Assembly: GCA_011009095.1 (NCBI GenBank)
Contig: VTPC01090672.1
Span: forward strand, 43,509 to 107,508
Origin: Ignelater luminosus
Lineage: Eukaryota > Arthropoda > Insecta > Coleoptera > Elateridae
DNA: 64,000 bases
Direction: 5' to 3'
In this document: positions 11,099 to 23,654 of the stretch, one piece after another
How positions within the stretch are numbered: the first letter of the stretch is position 1
How the letters are laid out: every line of letters starts with the position of its first letter
Position numbers and translations under genes: made by a program
Notes under the pieces: model-generated
Told to the model about the DNA's origin: nothing
The model's input: only the letters and a program-made list of their open reading frames with translations
The model's database searches: none

Positions 11099-14000
11099 AA
11101 CCTTAGTTGGGTCTAATGGTGCTGGCAAAGTTTTGGGTATCTTGAATTTTCATGCAGTGAAGGTATCGAGGGTTGTGTCGTACTCCAACGATTATAAACG
11201 GTGACAGGAATATGGTATAGTCCTAGGGATAACTGCATTAGGGCCTTGCATTCCAGCCTTATGGTTCTCAAAATTGCATTCTTTATTCGGTGGGGTTTAT
11301 TAAAAAGAGCTCATTGGATCTATGATAAAATGAAAAGTCGAAAAACACTTTCTTAACATCGGATATTCTCAGATACCAAGCGACCTCTTTGAGTATTGAG
11401 CCTTATAGCGGTAAATGGGACTGTGTCGGTACAAACTTTTATTTCTCTTATATTCGCGGGATCTGACATGATTAATAATAGACTGAGTAAAATCCCGATG
11501 ATGAGAGCTGTGATGCAGCCTTTATTCAAGAAACTTGAACCTACAAGTGGTCTTGGTAAGGTAGGTGGTGAACCAATTTATGGTGGTACACATGAAACTC
11601 CCATAGTATGCATACTTGTAAACAGGGTAATTAAAGCTAGCTCTAACAGATCTATGTTCTAAAGATCCGTCAGTTGCCATTATCAAAACAGTGAAAAGAC
11701 CGAACGGTTCTGTCGTTAGGTCCTTGGGTTTGAGTTCAACGTTTGAAGGATTAGCCTTCAAGTCTATGGGTGGTATCTGCATTTGCATGTTAGATGGAGA
11801 GCATGGTGAAGGTTTCAAGAAAAATTAAATATAATAGTTAAACATCGAAAATAGTCTCCCTTTGTTACGTGCACTAAGCAGGGAGTTATTGACATTATAG
11901 CTAGTAGCTTTATTAAAAAGTGAAGAATGTCTGATGAAGAAAGTTGTTTAGATCACAGACACATCCGCTATGTTATAATAAAACTTCAGGAAAAAAGGAT
12001 GGTGTATTGCAACACCTAGAAAAAATGCTTGGAACTCTTTCAAGACAGACATTAATTAGGATCTTCAGAATAATAATATTAAGGATAGATAAAGTGTTGA
12101 AGTTGCTTTAGGGCAAATAGAGAAGGCCATCATTGCAAACAACGGAAACTATTTTCAAATAGAAAGCAATGTAAACAGGCTATTATAAAGGCAAAACTAA
12201 ATACATAAAGAAGGTACTTTGAAGAGGTTGATAGTATATGTTCTAGACTTTCAAAAGAAAAGCACAAAAACATATATTTGATAAGCATTAAATCTCAGGA
12301 GCGACTCGAGATTTCCTAGAAGTGACCGAATCAGCCCTAGCTTCTATCTGGCTACGGGCTTGCAGATATCTATTTATAACAAGACGGCGAGCAGCTCATA
12401 ATACCATAGACTAGTGACTTGGCTCCAAAGTTTCCAAATCTATCAGTTTTAGATTTTTTTCTGTTGGAATATTTAATATCAGAAATTCATAGGAATAGAT
12501 GTAGCACCCAGAACGTGTGGGCAAATACGATAATGGTTGAGTTTTCTAAATAAATTGCTAAAACAAACAAAAAACACTCTTTTTGTCTAATTGTGGATGT
12601 TCAATGTCTAAGATTACTATGAATCTCGAGCTTTTGTTATTTCTTCTGATTCTGATTTTTGGGCAACATTTACATTCTTACAACTTTAAATTTCGCTTTA
12701 AATAATCCTGACAACTGCATTATGCTTTTACGTAAAGGAAATTTAAATTGCTCTAATATTTTCGCATATGGAATACTTTCTAACTATAACAGGAAACCAT
12801 AACCTATAAAAAAGCTATAAATTTTGCAGCAATTCTATCATAAATTAAAAGACACTTAAAACAGTCTTTGAATTTTAAAGGAAACGGTAATTTTCATATA
12901 CCATTAAAGTTATGTACAGTTTATTTCAATTGTTTCCCTTTTTATTGTTTTTGATAATCTATCTAAGGTAGAGTTTCTAAAATTAAGAAAACAAGATCGG
13001 AAACAAATGCTAAACACTGAAAAGGCAAAACTCCAAACAAATTAATTTAGAACAAAAATAATAAAGAATCTTTACTGAAGCAGGTAATGAAATCTAACTA
13101 TGATTTTCTTTAGGAAAGAAAACTGTATTAGTCAACCTTCTTAATTTCTAAAATCGAACAAGCCTACAAAATTAGTCATAATAACAAAACAAAAAAGTTT
13201 GTGAATCTGATTCGTAGTATTACAATAACAATAGTCTTAATTACTGAAATTTAGATACACTTAAATCTCTTGATGTTAAAGCAGTTGCCTACAGAGAAAA
13301 CTTTTTAGGCTGACATCGTTAATTAACACCATTGAAAATTTACTCTGTCAGTCCGTGGTTATCGACCTTTCAGTGGGTATTCAGAAAATTGCTAGAAATA
13401 CTAGATCTTAGAGTGTTACTTTCTAGGGAATTTTTACTATCAGCTCCCAATGTAAGGAAGGGGGGGGGGACTGTGCGAGAAACTTCGTTTTTCGCCAGAA
13501 AATTGGTAATTTTCAGGCCAATCAAGCATTTTTACAGATCATGAACTACTTTGTTATTGTTTGTAGTGCAGTACGCACATCTTGGTGCTTGATTTTCTAG
13601 ACAAGACTTCCACATCGGATTTACAAACATGGTTTTCAGTTGTCATCCAGGAACTATCAATTTTATTTATTTTGTGTGTAGGTATCGTGAAAGTTGTAAA
13701 GATGTTTAGCTAAATGTTTTGATTTTGCGAAAATGCATCAATAAATAAGATAAGACCTACACACATACACTTGTTGCAAATTTTGTCTAAGAATGTCCAT
13801 TCTCAAATTTGAAAATAATGAAGTCTGAGGTATGGTTTTGCTTATTTTGAATGTACTGAGATCAAGTAAGAAGGTTTTGGTGCCATTTAAATCACGAATT
13901 ATTTTGCAGACTCTTGAATATCTTGTCAGTTACTCTCAATTTTTTTGCAATGGGATATTGATCCATTGAATTTTTCTGATGGTAGCTTGTTTTTATATCT

Positions 14001-14990
14001 CTGTTTTTGTTATCACTTAGAATTTCCACATGATTTTTACATAAAACCATAGCAAACTATATATATTTGTAAACCTCGAACAATAATCTTTTTAGGTAAG
14101 CCCTAGCCAACTATGAATTCCATTACAAAAAAATAAATTGGCTGGTATTTGTCGAAAACAATAAAGTCTGACAGAAAACTAATATTGAAAATTAAATTTC
14201 TAATAAAAATGTGTTTAAAGCTTTCAGATAGCTTTTCAAATAAGATATGAGGAAAACTTGTTTCGAGTTTTCTTTTTAGATTTCAGGATAACAAAGCAGC
14301 CTATGTTCAAGGAAGCTGTTTATCACCGTCAACAATTATTCTTTATTCAAATATTCCACAATGACAACCAATTTGACACACCTTGTAGGTAAAACAAGAT
14401 TATTAGATTTAACTTTGATCTTATCTGACATTTGGTTTTGAAATATAAAAATTGACAACTAAGCAGTTAAGTTATATAGGAAAACTCACTATTCCTATAA
14501 AGTCGTCATCTATACTGGAAAGATTTGCATTATTCGGACATTAAAAAGGTGATCATTGCCAACTATTACTGGTATCTTTACATATTTATAGTGTATTTGA
14601 TTTTTCTTGACATCCTCAATTTATATTTAAATAGGGAAATGATAATTATAGTTATTACAGATCGAGTAGCGTGTGAAATAAATGTTCTTTAGTAAGCTAA
14701 TACTAAAAAAAAAGAAATCGAAAACAAGATAAATATTATTCAACTTTACAAGGACAGGACAAAGTAGTTCAAATTGCAGGTAATTGTGCGATAGCTTATT
14801 GCTTGTTAGTGATAACGAAAAGATAAATTGAATAGTGAAAACAAAAATCAGCTATCTCAATGGCCAAAAAACAAATTGTCTCGGTTATTTGAACAGTTAA
14901 AAAAAGAAGTCAAGACAGATTTTTAATTTATTATCATATCATTAAAAATGTAAAATGTAATATAAAATTTACAGATCCAATGTCAAGAGT
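11099..14990. other. No gene recognised; one poly-G run
   Basis: Nearly 3.9 kb of AT-rich sequence. The stretch 11.1-11.85 kb has balanced base composition and overlapping ORFs of 88 residues (+, 11396-11662) and 98 residues (-, 11522-11818). Neither carries a motif I recognise, and they may be part of a decayed element. A run of ten G occurs at 13,460-13,469. The rest shows no coding signal. Confidence 0.45.
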
Positions 14991-14994
14991 TCCG

Positions 14995-15215
14995 TATAAT
15001 TAAAATTTATCTGTGTAAAGTATTACATTTTGTGACTTAGGTGATAAGATATTAAATCGTAGACGTATGCTAGGTAAGCAATAGGGCCTAGTACGAATCC
15101 CTGAGGAACGCCAGAAGTAATAATAATAGGCGCCTTGTATATTCTTAGATACACTAGTGGTGAAGGCAAATGCCGGAACAGTTTCTGCACCAGTCCACGG
15201 CACACTATACACACC
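14995..15215 (-). pseudogene. LINE reverse transcriptase fragment (jockey/CR1-like palm motif)
   Basis: The minus strand encodes IITSGVPQGFVLGPIAYLAY followed by VYDL. This is the SGVPQGSxLGPxLFxxYIxDL motif of non-LTR reverse transcriptases, lying just before the catalytic YADD box. Only this block is recognisable: the YADD box and the finger domain are missing or mutated beyond reading. It is a short 5'- and 3'-decayed relic. The upstream part of the ORF shows no RT similarity. Confidence 0.8.
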
Positions 15216-15239
15216 TAGACACCCACACATCACTACTCT

Positions 15240-15500
15240 AACATATACACACTCTCACACCCCTCACTACACAATACCAACACCGTTCTGAAAAGAACCG
15301 CCGCATCGTGTTCCAGAATCGTCGTCACTGTGTGACGGCTCGCTGGCTGTTCTTGGGCATTCCACTCCAAAATGGGTCACCGGCATCGGCGGGGATCCTG
15401 GAGGACCCTGCTTCCGGCCTACTTCACCGTCGCCACCAGATCACCATCGCCGTTGACGGGCGTGCGGACTGCTTGGTGCCTGACATGATGTTGACGACTA
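15240..15500. other. Short GC-rich island of unknown origin
   Basis: About 250 bp that is far richer in G and C than the flanks. The forward ORF at 15308-15595 reads HRRHQITIAVDGRADC in the middle, which loosely recalls the end of gypsy-type Pol, but the match is too weak to name. The minus strand is open from 15,651 to 15,424, with no motif. It could be a fragment of an LTR retrotransposon or a captured genomic fragment. Confidence 0.35.
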
Positions 15501-16298
15501 TCCATTTTTCCAAATTCACCAGCCATAGAGGAATTAAATTTCCTAAATTTCTCTCTCTTAGATACACAAAGTTCAACTGGTTTACATTTGTGTAACACTT
15601 TGTTCTTATAAGATTGCTTATATTACAAATCAAAATGATTTCTTTGCGCAAACAAAATTGTTACAAATGTAATACCATTAAACTATGAATTTAACTCTGA
15701 TTTCAAATATCAAAAAATTCTAAAGAATTATTTCTCCTGCAGAATTTTTAAGTTATGGAGACCTTTTGGGGAATTCTATTTTATTGTTATTTTGCAAATT
15801 GCAGACCTAAGATAAGCATTTTGAAGAAGATTCTCAAGTAAAAATACTATGGCTAACTTTGCTTTTACAGAAGATGATTCCTAGAGAGGTCACTGGTGAT
15901 TCAAAAATTCTTACAGACCTTGAATAATATTATATATAAAATGTCAAATTTAAAGGCCAGGAAACAAAATTTATTTAAATAAACAATAAATAACACATAA
16001 TTAACTTATTTGGAACAGAAAAGTTAAGAAATAAAAAAATTAGAAATAAAAAAACTGAATCTTTTTGTTGACTTTACCTAGGTATTGATTGTTTAAACAA
16101 AAGAATAAGCAACAGATGTCTTTTTTAGAAAAAGACCAATAGTCCGTATGGTCTTTTTGGTACACTCAGAATCAAGTTGTCGAGAATAGAACTATGAATG
16201 TCCCTCCATGTTTGATTCAGCGCTTCAAATTTGCAACATATTTAAATTGGGGGACTGCATAAGTCATGGTAACTAGCTGTTTGCATTCTACGTTTTCT
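15501..16298. other. No gene recognised
   Basis: AT-rich spacer between the GC-rich island and the half foldback copy. No motif, tandem array or element end was found. Confidence 0.55.
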
Positions 16299-16573
16299 AT
16301 CCAAAATAAGCACCGAAACAATTGAAATGCATTTATTTACTGAGCTAACACGATTTATACTATAACTTTAGATCAAGTAAGCCGACTTGAATTTCGGTTA
16401 TTCCTTCTCCAGCGGAAGTATCGCAATTGGGGTTTTGAAGTTAGGTTGGTTTTATGATTGAGTTAATTGCGTATTCTAATATCCCCTACATAAATAAACA
16501 TAAATTTCCTATTTTGACATTTTCATTTGTTTACGATATATTAAGGGTGGGTTGGCTTAAGATGAACACACTG
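16299..16573. mobile_element. Half copy of the CAGTGTGTTCATTTT foldback family
   Basis: This stretch matches the right arm of the element at 31,256-32,485 over its whole length. Shared words include AAATAAGYACCRAAACAATT, CTAACACGATTTA, GTTAATTRCGTATT, CATAAATAAA and the terminal ATGAACACACTG, followed here by TATA. The left arm is absent, so the copy can no longer fold back. The intact outer end and TA flank fit a solo arm left by deletion. Confidence 0.8.
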
Positions 16574-16599
16574 TATATATAGAGTCTAATAATCCGTCA

Positions 16600-17095
16600 A
16601 CGAAAACGAGATCAATTATACTTGCCTAATCCACCGTATTTCCTTCTTCATAACTGTAGACTTCCTGAAGTTTCCCGAGCCTACTTTAATCAGAAAACAG
16701 TGCTTTTGCCCATTTCTAGATTTCCCAAACGATATGGTATTGCGACCAACAAAGTCCCTCATCGCGATTGCTTCTAGTTAATGACTAGATTTTAAGTTGT
16801 TTTCTTGTAATTACAGTTTTGCTTGATACTGCCCCTTGAAGCTGCAGACGCAATTGAGGTGCAGTTGCAGTTAGCGTTTTTCCTCTTGGTATGGCGCCCA
16901 CAATCTTGATAAGACGCTCGATGTTGTATCCAAAGCTGCAGCTAGGTTCACCTGCGCAACTCCACTTTCAAGCAATTCTATCATTTTTAATATCACGTTT
17001 CTATTAAATAACTCCTCTCCATCGTGTTTAATGTAACGACTGAAGCACACCAGCCTACTATTCGTTTTAAAGAGTTTTTTTTGGGTCTTTTCCAT
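16600..17095 (-). pseudogene. Tc1-like transposase, broken
   Basis: The minus-strand ORF (17,095 to 16,871) ends with ILKMIELLESGVAQVNLAAA then LDTTSSVLSRLWAPYQ, the N-terminal paired-like helix-turn-helix that binds Tc1 inverted repeats (family pattern LLEAGMSQREVARRLGVSxSVVSRLWRRYQ). Downstream, interrupted by stops and frameshifts, come LRLQLQGAVSSKTVITRKQL-like sequence and KWAKALFSD, then SRLG, a stop-containing form of the W...VLFSDESRFG block that carries the second catalytic Asp. The third catalytic acidic block was not found. The element is dead; TIRs were not identified. Confidence 0.78.
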
Positions 17096-17129
17096 GTGTT
17101 TAGTTTTTGGATGTTAGACAGCAACTGCC

Positions 17130-18510
17130 CTGTCGAGGTGAGACTTGGTTGGCTTGATTAGCTTTCTTAAGGAGGCTTAATGGAGGGCGAGCATGATCTT
17201 GAGCCAACGTTGGGTGACCTTTGGTGGGAAGAAAGGCGCAGTTCAAACTGTGTTAGTAGTTAATTCTCGTAAAGAAACTGAAAAAGCTTACTACAGGACG
17301 AAACCCAACCTTGGGCTACTTGAGGCCTTGTGTTTGTAATTAAATAGTACTCTTAAGAGAGTTTACGGAAGATGCAGTCTGAGTTATGCATATTTAATTC
17401 CCATGAAGATTAAGGGTTAAAGAAATACAAACAGCAACCTTATGCCACCGTAGGTGACCTTGGGAACAGCGTGGATTGACCACCATTTGTATTTAGCTCT
17501 CTTAAGAAAGTTAATGTATGACGAAGCTTGGGTTTGTACCACCTGCGGTGGCATGGAAAGTGCAGCCACATCTGTGTTCGTAATTAGCTCTTTAAAAAGA
17601 TTTAGAAACAGCGCAGTCTGACTTGTGCATATTTACTTTATCTTGGGAAGGTAAAGAAGGACAAACCGTAGGTGACCGTGGAAAAACACAGCTCGATACC
17701 TGTTTGTATTTGGCTTTCTTAAAAAAGTTAATAGAGGATAAAGCTTGAGAGGATCTCGATCGGTATTTGTATTTAGCTCTTTTAAAAAAGTTAACGCATG
17801 GCAAAGCCCGATCTTGAGTCACCTGCCCTGGAAGGAAGAGGACACAACCACATCTGTATTTGTATTTAGCTCTCTTAAAAAGCTTACTGTAGAACCTAAC
17901 CTTGAACTAACCTTGAACTAACCTTGAACTAACCTTGAACTAACCTTAGACCACCTGTAGCGGGTGGTAGGGCGCAGCGTAGCGTAGTTACCTCTAGTGA
18001 AAAAGTTAATTAAGGGCCCCGCCACATTTGTGTCCGTATTTAGCTCTCCTAAGAAGCTTACTGCTGCATACGACTTGACCTTAAGCCACTTGTGGCGGGT
18101 GAAAGGGTGCAGCCTAAAGTGTGTTCATACATAATTAGATCTATTAAGAAGGTTTATGGAAGGCACAGCGTATTTAATTCTCTTGAGAAGGTTAAAAGGA
18201 TAAAGCTGAACCCTTAGACTTCCTTACTAGGATTCGTATTTAGCTTTCTTAAGAAGGTTAACACACGGCGAAGCCCAATCTTGGACTAACTACTGTAGAG
18301 TAAACACAGCCACACCTGAGTTAGTATTTAACTTTCTTAAGAAAGTTAATGGACACCCCAGCCTGATTTGTGTTTATATTTGGTTCTCTTAAGAAGATCA
18401 GAGGAAGGCGAACACTAACATTCTTCTTCCCCAGGAAGCTTAAAAAAAGCGAACCTTAAAATTAGGCCACCGTAGCTGACCCGTTGAATAGCTATGCTCA
18501 TTTCTAGTTC
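17130..18510 (+). repeat. Degenerate satellite array (family A, forward orientation)
   Basis: About 18 diverged units of roughly 65-100 bp. Each carries a core near CTCTTAAGAAGGTTAATGG followed by GGCGAAGCCTGATCTTGA-like and CCACCTGTGGTGGG-like words. The array lies directly beside the Tc1 relic. Its consensus matches, on the opposite strand, the 71-bp units at 42,060-43,735 (AGAAGGTTGATGGAGGGC, AAAGCCCGATCTG, CCGCAGGTGGCC). Both are therefore one family in two subfamilies. ORFs here such as 17592-17822 are by-products of the repeat. Confidence 0.8.
17897..17947 (+). repeat. 11-bp microsatellite inside the satellite
   Basis: TAACCTTGAAC is repeated about 4.6 times in perfect register. It appears to be a local expansion of the ACCTTGAGCCAC part of one satellite unit. 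Confidence 0.92.
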
Positions 18511-18589
18511 TCTTAAATCCAGCATGTCAGTCACTTCTTAACTTTAACTAGAGCTTTATTTCTATGGACACAACTGTTCACAATCGTAT

Positions 18590-19609
18590 TCATGGCAATA
18601 AAGCTTTGCTCAAAGTTAAGCAGCGAGTGAAAAATGGGGGCTTAATGCGGTGGAAGAGCGCGTAACTTAATTCGTGTTAGTATTTGCGTTACACTAATAC
18701 TTGTTAAGTTGCGTTTACATATGCGTGCTTGTGCTCGTGCTCGTAAACGCAACTCGTGCTTACTCTGTACTAGACAACGAGCCGCGAGACAAGCCGTACT
18801 ACGCGCATGAGTCCCCGGCTCGCATGCGCCAAAGAAAATTCGTGTCTATACTTGCAAGTCTGTGAATGGAACTTTATTTTATTTAGTTGACTCGTAGTGC
18901 TCGCCTATACAAGGCTACTAAAAGAGTCTACAGATGCTAGGAATCTCAAAATGACGGCTAGTCGTTTGTTTTTAGCAATTTCTGGGCCATTAAGGCATTA
19001 AGTAAAAACTCTGAATCGGTTATTGACATTCTACAAAATGCCTGAAAATTCCACCCGCAAATCATCTATTATATTGTTTTCACTGTACCGTCTTCTGGAT
19101 GCATAAATTGACGTAACCCATCAGTAACGTTGTCTTTTCTTTTTTGTTTCATTAAGCAACGAATGCATCACGATAAAGCTGGCGCTAGCAGCTAATAAAG
19201 GATCGTCATTACCCATCTTCTATTTTATAAAAATAGTTTAAGATTGATTTGATATTTTTATATTTTAACTACGAGTACTGCTCGCAAACCACCCTAACCT
19301 CCCGAGTTCAAGCTTCACGACGAACTAAACGTTTAAATGTAGGCGATTCACTCACGAGTCCGGTAAGTTTTGGGAGCACAAACACAAGTAATGTGGCTTT
19401 ACTTTAAATTAGAATCTTTTAATCTTAGCCCGCTAGACTCAGTAAGTAAGTGGCCTTGAGCATATGTAAGAAGGATATGTATTCGGTGTATCTGATGCAA
19501 GATTAACAAGTATACTAAAATAAACAAAATGGGCTTTGTGTTCAAATTTAGTTAGTTTCTGTCCAGTTTTTCAGGTGTTGCTTAACTTTAAGCAAAGCTT
19601 TATTGCTAT
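18590..19609. repeat. Inverted repeat of about 35 bp around a 1-kb segment
   Basis: CATGGCAATAAAGCTTTG then CTCAAAGTTAAGCAGC at 18,590-18,625 is the complement of GTTGCTTAACTTTAAGC then AAAGCTTTATTGCTATGG at 19,573-19,609. A weaker third copy (CACTTCTTAACTTTAACTAG then AGCTTTATTTCTATGG) lies at 18,533-18,573, making a local hairpin with the first. Between them is the palindrome at 18,707-18,754 and otherwise unrecognised sequence. It may be the ends of a non-autonomous element. Confidence 0.6.
18707..18754. repeat. 12-bp stem palindrome
   Basis: AGTTGCGTTTAC (18,707-18,718) is perfectly complementary to GTAAACGCAACT (18,743-18,754), separated by 24 bp rich in TGCTCGTG words. It could form a hairpin. 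Confidence 0.85.
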
Positions 19610-20199
19610 GGGGCACCAGTAAGGGTGACCCTGTTCGGTTGTCGCCTCAGGCTTCTACTCCAAGAAAATTTGAGCTCTCGATACGATACAGCGATACGAG
19701 AAAAACAATTCTTGATCGCGTTTGAAGATCGTCGCTTCGATTACTTTTTGATATATATCGTAATCTGGCGACAGCGTGAAATTGACGATAACAAGAATAA
19801 ATACCTGAAAACATTATTAAGTTCATGATCTCGCAGACTGGCCGCAGTCCTTGGTTGGCGCAGGCACAAGGGACATGCAGATGGTGCAGCGGAGTGGATC
19901 GGAGTTGGTTCTATTTATTTTGTTGCTGTTATAGCGTCCTTTTTGGACCTTTAGGGCAGTTTCCATGAGCTGCTCGAACTTGCTTATTTTACTTATCTTG
20001 GCGCTGTATAAATAGTCACTTTTGAAGTTAATCCTGGGGATTTCGGCTTCCTCTGAAGAGTTTACTAAACATACTAAGCAAGCTGATACATTTCGTCTAA
20101 AAAGTATCTTTACGGATAGAAAATCATTAAACACAAAAAGATGTTAATTTGTACAAACGTTTTACAACTAAAAGAATTTTTGAATTCCTGAATAATGAA
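19610..20199. other. No gene recognised
   Basis: Contains a 103-residue minus ORF (19,823-20,134) ending in CTICMSLVPAPTKDC. It has no recognised domain or splice context and I do not call it a gene. Confidence 0.4.
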
Positions 20200-20690
20200 T
20201 AAACCCTAAAAGATGGTCACGTCGGCGGTAAATGTTAGCTTGGAATAGTTTTGGCATTAGCAAACTTGTTCAGTTTTCTAATTAGATGCTCTCTCGATTT
20301 TCATTTTGAAATTTAAACTGCAACAAGTCTTTCGATAGACAATGGTTTAAAGGGGATCTAAAAATCCTTTACTGCAAATGTCTGCTTTAGGAAGCATTTT
20401 ATAAGGTACGTTTTTTTCTTGTATCGTATTGCATCGATTTTACAACAGAAGTCAACAACAGCTTTCATTTTTCTACAACAATATTTAATTAATACAACAA
20501 TTGCCTTTTGAATTTGCTTTGTTTTCACAACTGTCAGTTTTCTTGTCTAAAAAGCTTTTTCCTTTTTGCATTTTAAAATGCACGATATACCCTGGCACCT
20601 GCTGACTGCAGTCCCGCTACGAATAAAAAGGTGCTAGTAAGAAGGTTTGTTTACTAGTATTGTTCTCTTGAGCCTTCTACGATTCCTAAA
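20200..20690 (+). repeat. Dispersed repeat B, copy 1
   Basis: Shares ordered blocks with 26,190-26,730 in the same orientation: TTGGAATAG, AACTTGTTCAGTTTTCTAATT-like, ATTTTCATTTT, GAATTGCATCGAT-like then ACAGAAGTCAACA, TTTTCTTGTYTAA, ATGCACGATATAC, then AAAATTCT or TTCTCTTGAGC and CTTCTAC-type words. No coding potential. It is an old interspersed element of about 0.5 kb and unknown class. Confidence 0.65.
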
Positions 20691-23654
20691 TTCTGTCATT
20701 TGACAATTTTCTCTAGAGGAAAGGAATTCAAGAAATAACGATTAGAATTTTTCGATGTCAGACAGAGAAGTTTTTGCTTTGCTTGGATTTCTAATGTGTT
20801 GACATGGTTACGATGTGAAGAGAAATAATTGGTATTTTTATTGTTTAGGGTAGACCTGAATATAACAACTGAAGTGATTTGTACTGTACATATAATAATT
20901 TATATAAAAGTCTACCGTTTTAATGATTTTGTTGTTATTTCAGATCATCCCTTCCCCTTGATATCTAATCAAATTTATCTTTAGTGAATTATCTTTTATT
21001 TTTAGCTTGTTGTTACACGGCTAAACAATAATTTTAATAGATTAAGATTCAGAGAACGAAAGAAATCTTTTTATCAGGCAAAATAAACTGAAAATATTTA
21101 AGTGCATTTTCTAAACAATTTCAGGATAGAAAAAACTGGCTATCGAGCTTTCTAATGAATTTTTTATACACACGTATCATAGTAAAAATTTTTCACAGAC
21201 CCTCATAATACACGGTTGTAGTAGTACATTTAGCATGTTCCGTTTATCTCCTACCCATATTCGTATTTGCAACACAACAATAACATTCAAGTGCCGCATA
21301 GTAGCGAGCATGTGCAGATTTACTTCGCGCAAATGCAGTTACTGACCTACCCGACAGTCGCTTGCACATACTCGCGCCGGGTAGCCCTTAGCCCTGAATC
21401 GGGCCAAAAGGGCACACATGAATGTAGGTTTACGTGCCTTACGTGCTTGTCACTTGTAACAACCATTTCTTTTTAAAGGATTTTTTTTAATTAATTACAG
21501 TTTACTCTTTTTGTTTTGTTTGTTAGTGAGATGTACTTCATTTTGACGGGGTTTTATTGTATATTTATTACCCTTTCCCTTCAGTTCTTCAACCGGTTTG
21601 AAACAGTGCAATTTTTATTGTAATGAAATATGTGCATGGAGATATTAATTCTGGTTAGTTTTTTGTTTGTATTTAATATTTATGTAATTTTTAAATCGTT
21701 TTATCAGTTATTTCTCGTAAGTTTAGGTTATGTGTTTTGTATGATAAACTGGCCTAACAGACTTAAAATAACTTTATTAAGAAATTATGACAGTTGCTAT
21801 AATTTCCTTCAATTTTATTTAGAATTTTTACAGATTTTGAGAAAATTTTCTTTCAAAAAAGTAATCTTAAGTATGGGGTTTCAACTGCATAAAAGATATT
21901 TAAATGTCCTAATGCATTCATTTATTCCAGTCTGTTTAAAAAAGCTGTAAAATAAAAGCATCATCGCCAAGGTTTGTTCATACCTTCGGTTTAACTTATG
22001 CAGCTTGCATTAAACATGTACCTAACCTACCTATACAATTTTCACATTGCACCAAATATTTTGTCACTGACTGATAAATAATAATCTTGTATAAGCAAGA
22101 TTGTTGTTTACGACTTCATGATTTTTTTTGTGTCGTGCATCTCTCTGCTCTTTGCTGTCTTATCTGTGTTTTTAATTTTTCCATTCTGATTGCCTTCATT
22201 TAGTATTGAATAATTTGCTCAAAGTAATAATTAAAAATATAATTATTAGGGTGATTTACTGAAAAAAATAGTTCTTGCTTTATAATATAATATATTTAAA
22301 TATACTAGAATAGATCGTGTTGCGATTAGAATATGAAAAAATAAAAAATAAAAAAAAACGAAAACTCGATAAATATTCATTAAGCCTCAGGTTATATTAG
22401 AGAGAAGGGGGACCTTGGACCAAACTCTGTTTAGATTTCTAATGCACACGGTAAGACTATTGATCAGTAATCGGTCAGCCATTTTGAAGATATTTTTGTG
22501 CAAGATGGTTCTTTTAACTTTGATACTTTAACTTTAGGATGCCAGTTTTATCTTTTCTAGACTGAACGATGACGTTAGGTGAAAGGTTCAGTTTTTAAGT
22601 GTAATATTCAGACGAAATTGTTCCGATAAAACGTGAATGATTTTTTTATGTAATATTAATTGATTATAGCGTTGACCTTAATGTTGTAGATTTTTAAGAA
22701 ATTTCTTAGATTATAAAAAAGCGGTATGTTAATTGGGATTTTTAGGTTTCAATGAAATATATTTTTGGGCAAAATCTCCATTAGTCATAATATTAATCAT
22801 AAGAGGCGTAAGAATAGACAGTTGAAAATACTTCATTCAAGGCTTTCTTAAAATTGGAAGTGCAAATTTTAAAATGACGTAAAGATGCGGAATTGTTTCA
22901 TTACGTATTAGTTTTTTTTTGTTTATTTAAATAGTGAAGATAATTAGGAATTACAGATGTAGAGAATTTTTATGAAAACCAAACTTTGATGTTCATTGAT
23001 TTATATTTAACTTAAAACTCGATCAACTAGGACGAATGTTATTCCTATGAAACTCATTTATTGAATAAATTTTATTTGTTTTCTTGAAATAACAGTTTGT
23101 GATTCTCTACGTGTTCATTTCTTTTTCTCTAATATCAAATTTTTATGATTATCTAATATTTTTTTATTCGATGTTTCAAGGTTTTTCTTTAATTTATAAC
23201 AAACACGAATTATCTGAATCAAGTAAAAACGCATAAGAAGTTTTGCCTAAAATCATTTTTGTTTAACACAAAAGTCTGTAATAAACCTTTTTTGGAGATA
23301 AAAAGTCCACCTAATATAGTTTAAACAGTCGTTTCCAATTTATTAAAAGATATAAAAGTTTTGGGAATTACGTAGAGAATGCGCTTAAATAACTATAATT
23401 CTCAATCTAGAAATAGTCAGCCACTTGATTCATCCCTGACCTTTCTTTCTGGGGTGTAACAATCTGAGTTGCCTATTTATGGAAGTTAGCCCTTTTTATT
23501 GGTTTAAAGTTACTTAAGAGTTAATATAAAAATCTAATATTTTGCATAAGATGTCCTGATATGTGGAATTTGTAAGCGTAACCATATGGTAACACAAACC
23601 ATTGAGGGGTAACATAGCATTATGTATTCAGTATAAGAAAAGTAGATACAAAAA
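20691..23654. other. No gene recognised
   Basis: About 3 kb of AT-rich sequence. The longest ORF (21,630-21,950, 106 residues) is Phe/Leu/Ile-rich with no motif and is best read as chance. A less AT-rich patch at 21.28-21.45 kb encodes nothing recognisable. Confidence 0.5.

Noticed and set aside
15308..15595. gypsy Pol C-terminus
   Set aside because: The ITIAVDGRADC segment is only loosely similar to the family ending and no integrase or RT lies upstream in the same orientation.
17130..18510. CRISPR-like array
   Set aside because: Units are diverged along their full length with no alternation of constant repeat and unique spacer, and the host is eukaryotic; this is a satellite.
21630..21950. 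106-residue hydrophobic ORF as a membrane protein
   Set aside because: Phe/Leu/Ile/Lys composition matches random AT-rich translation; no start context, conserved motif or splice sites.
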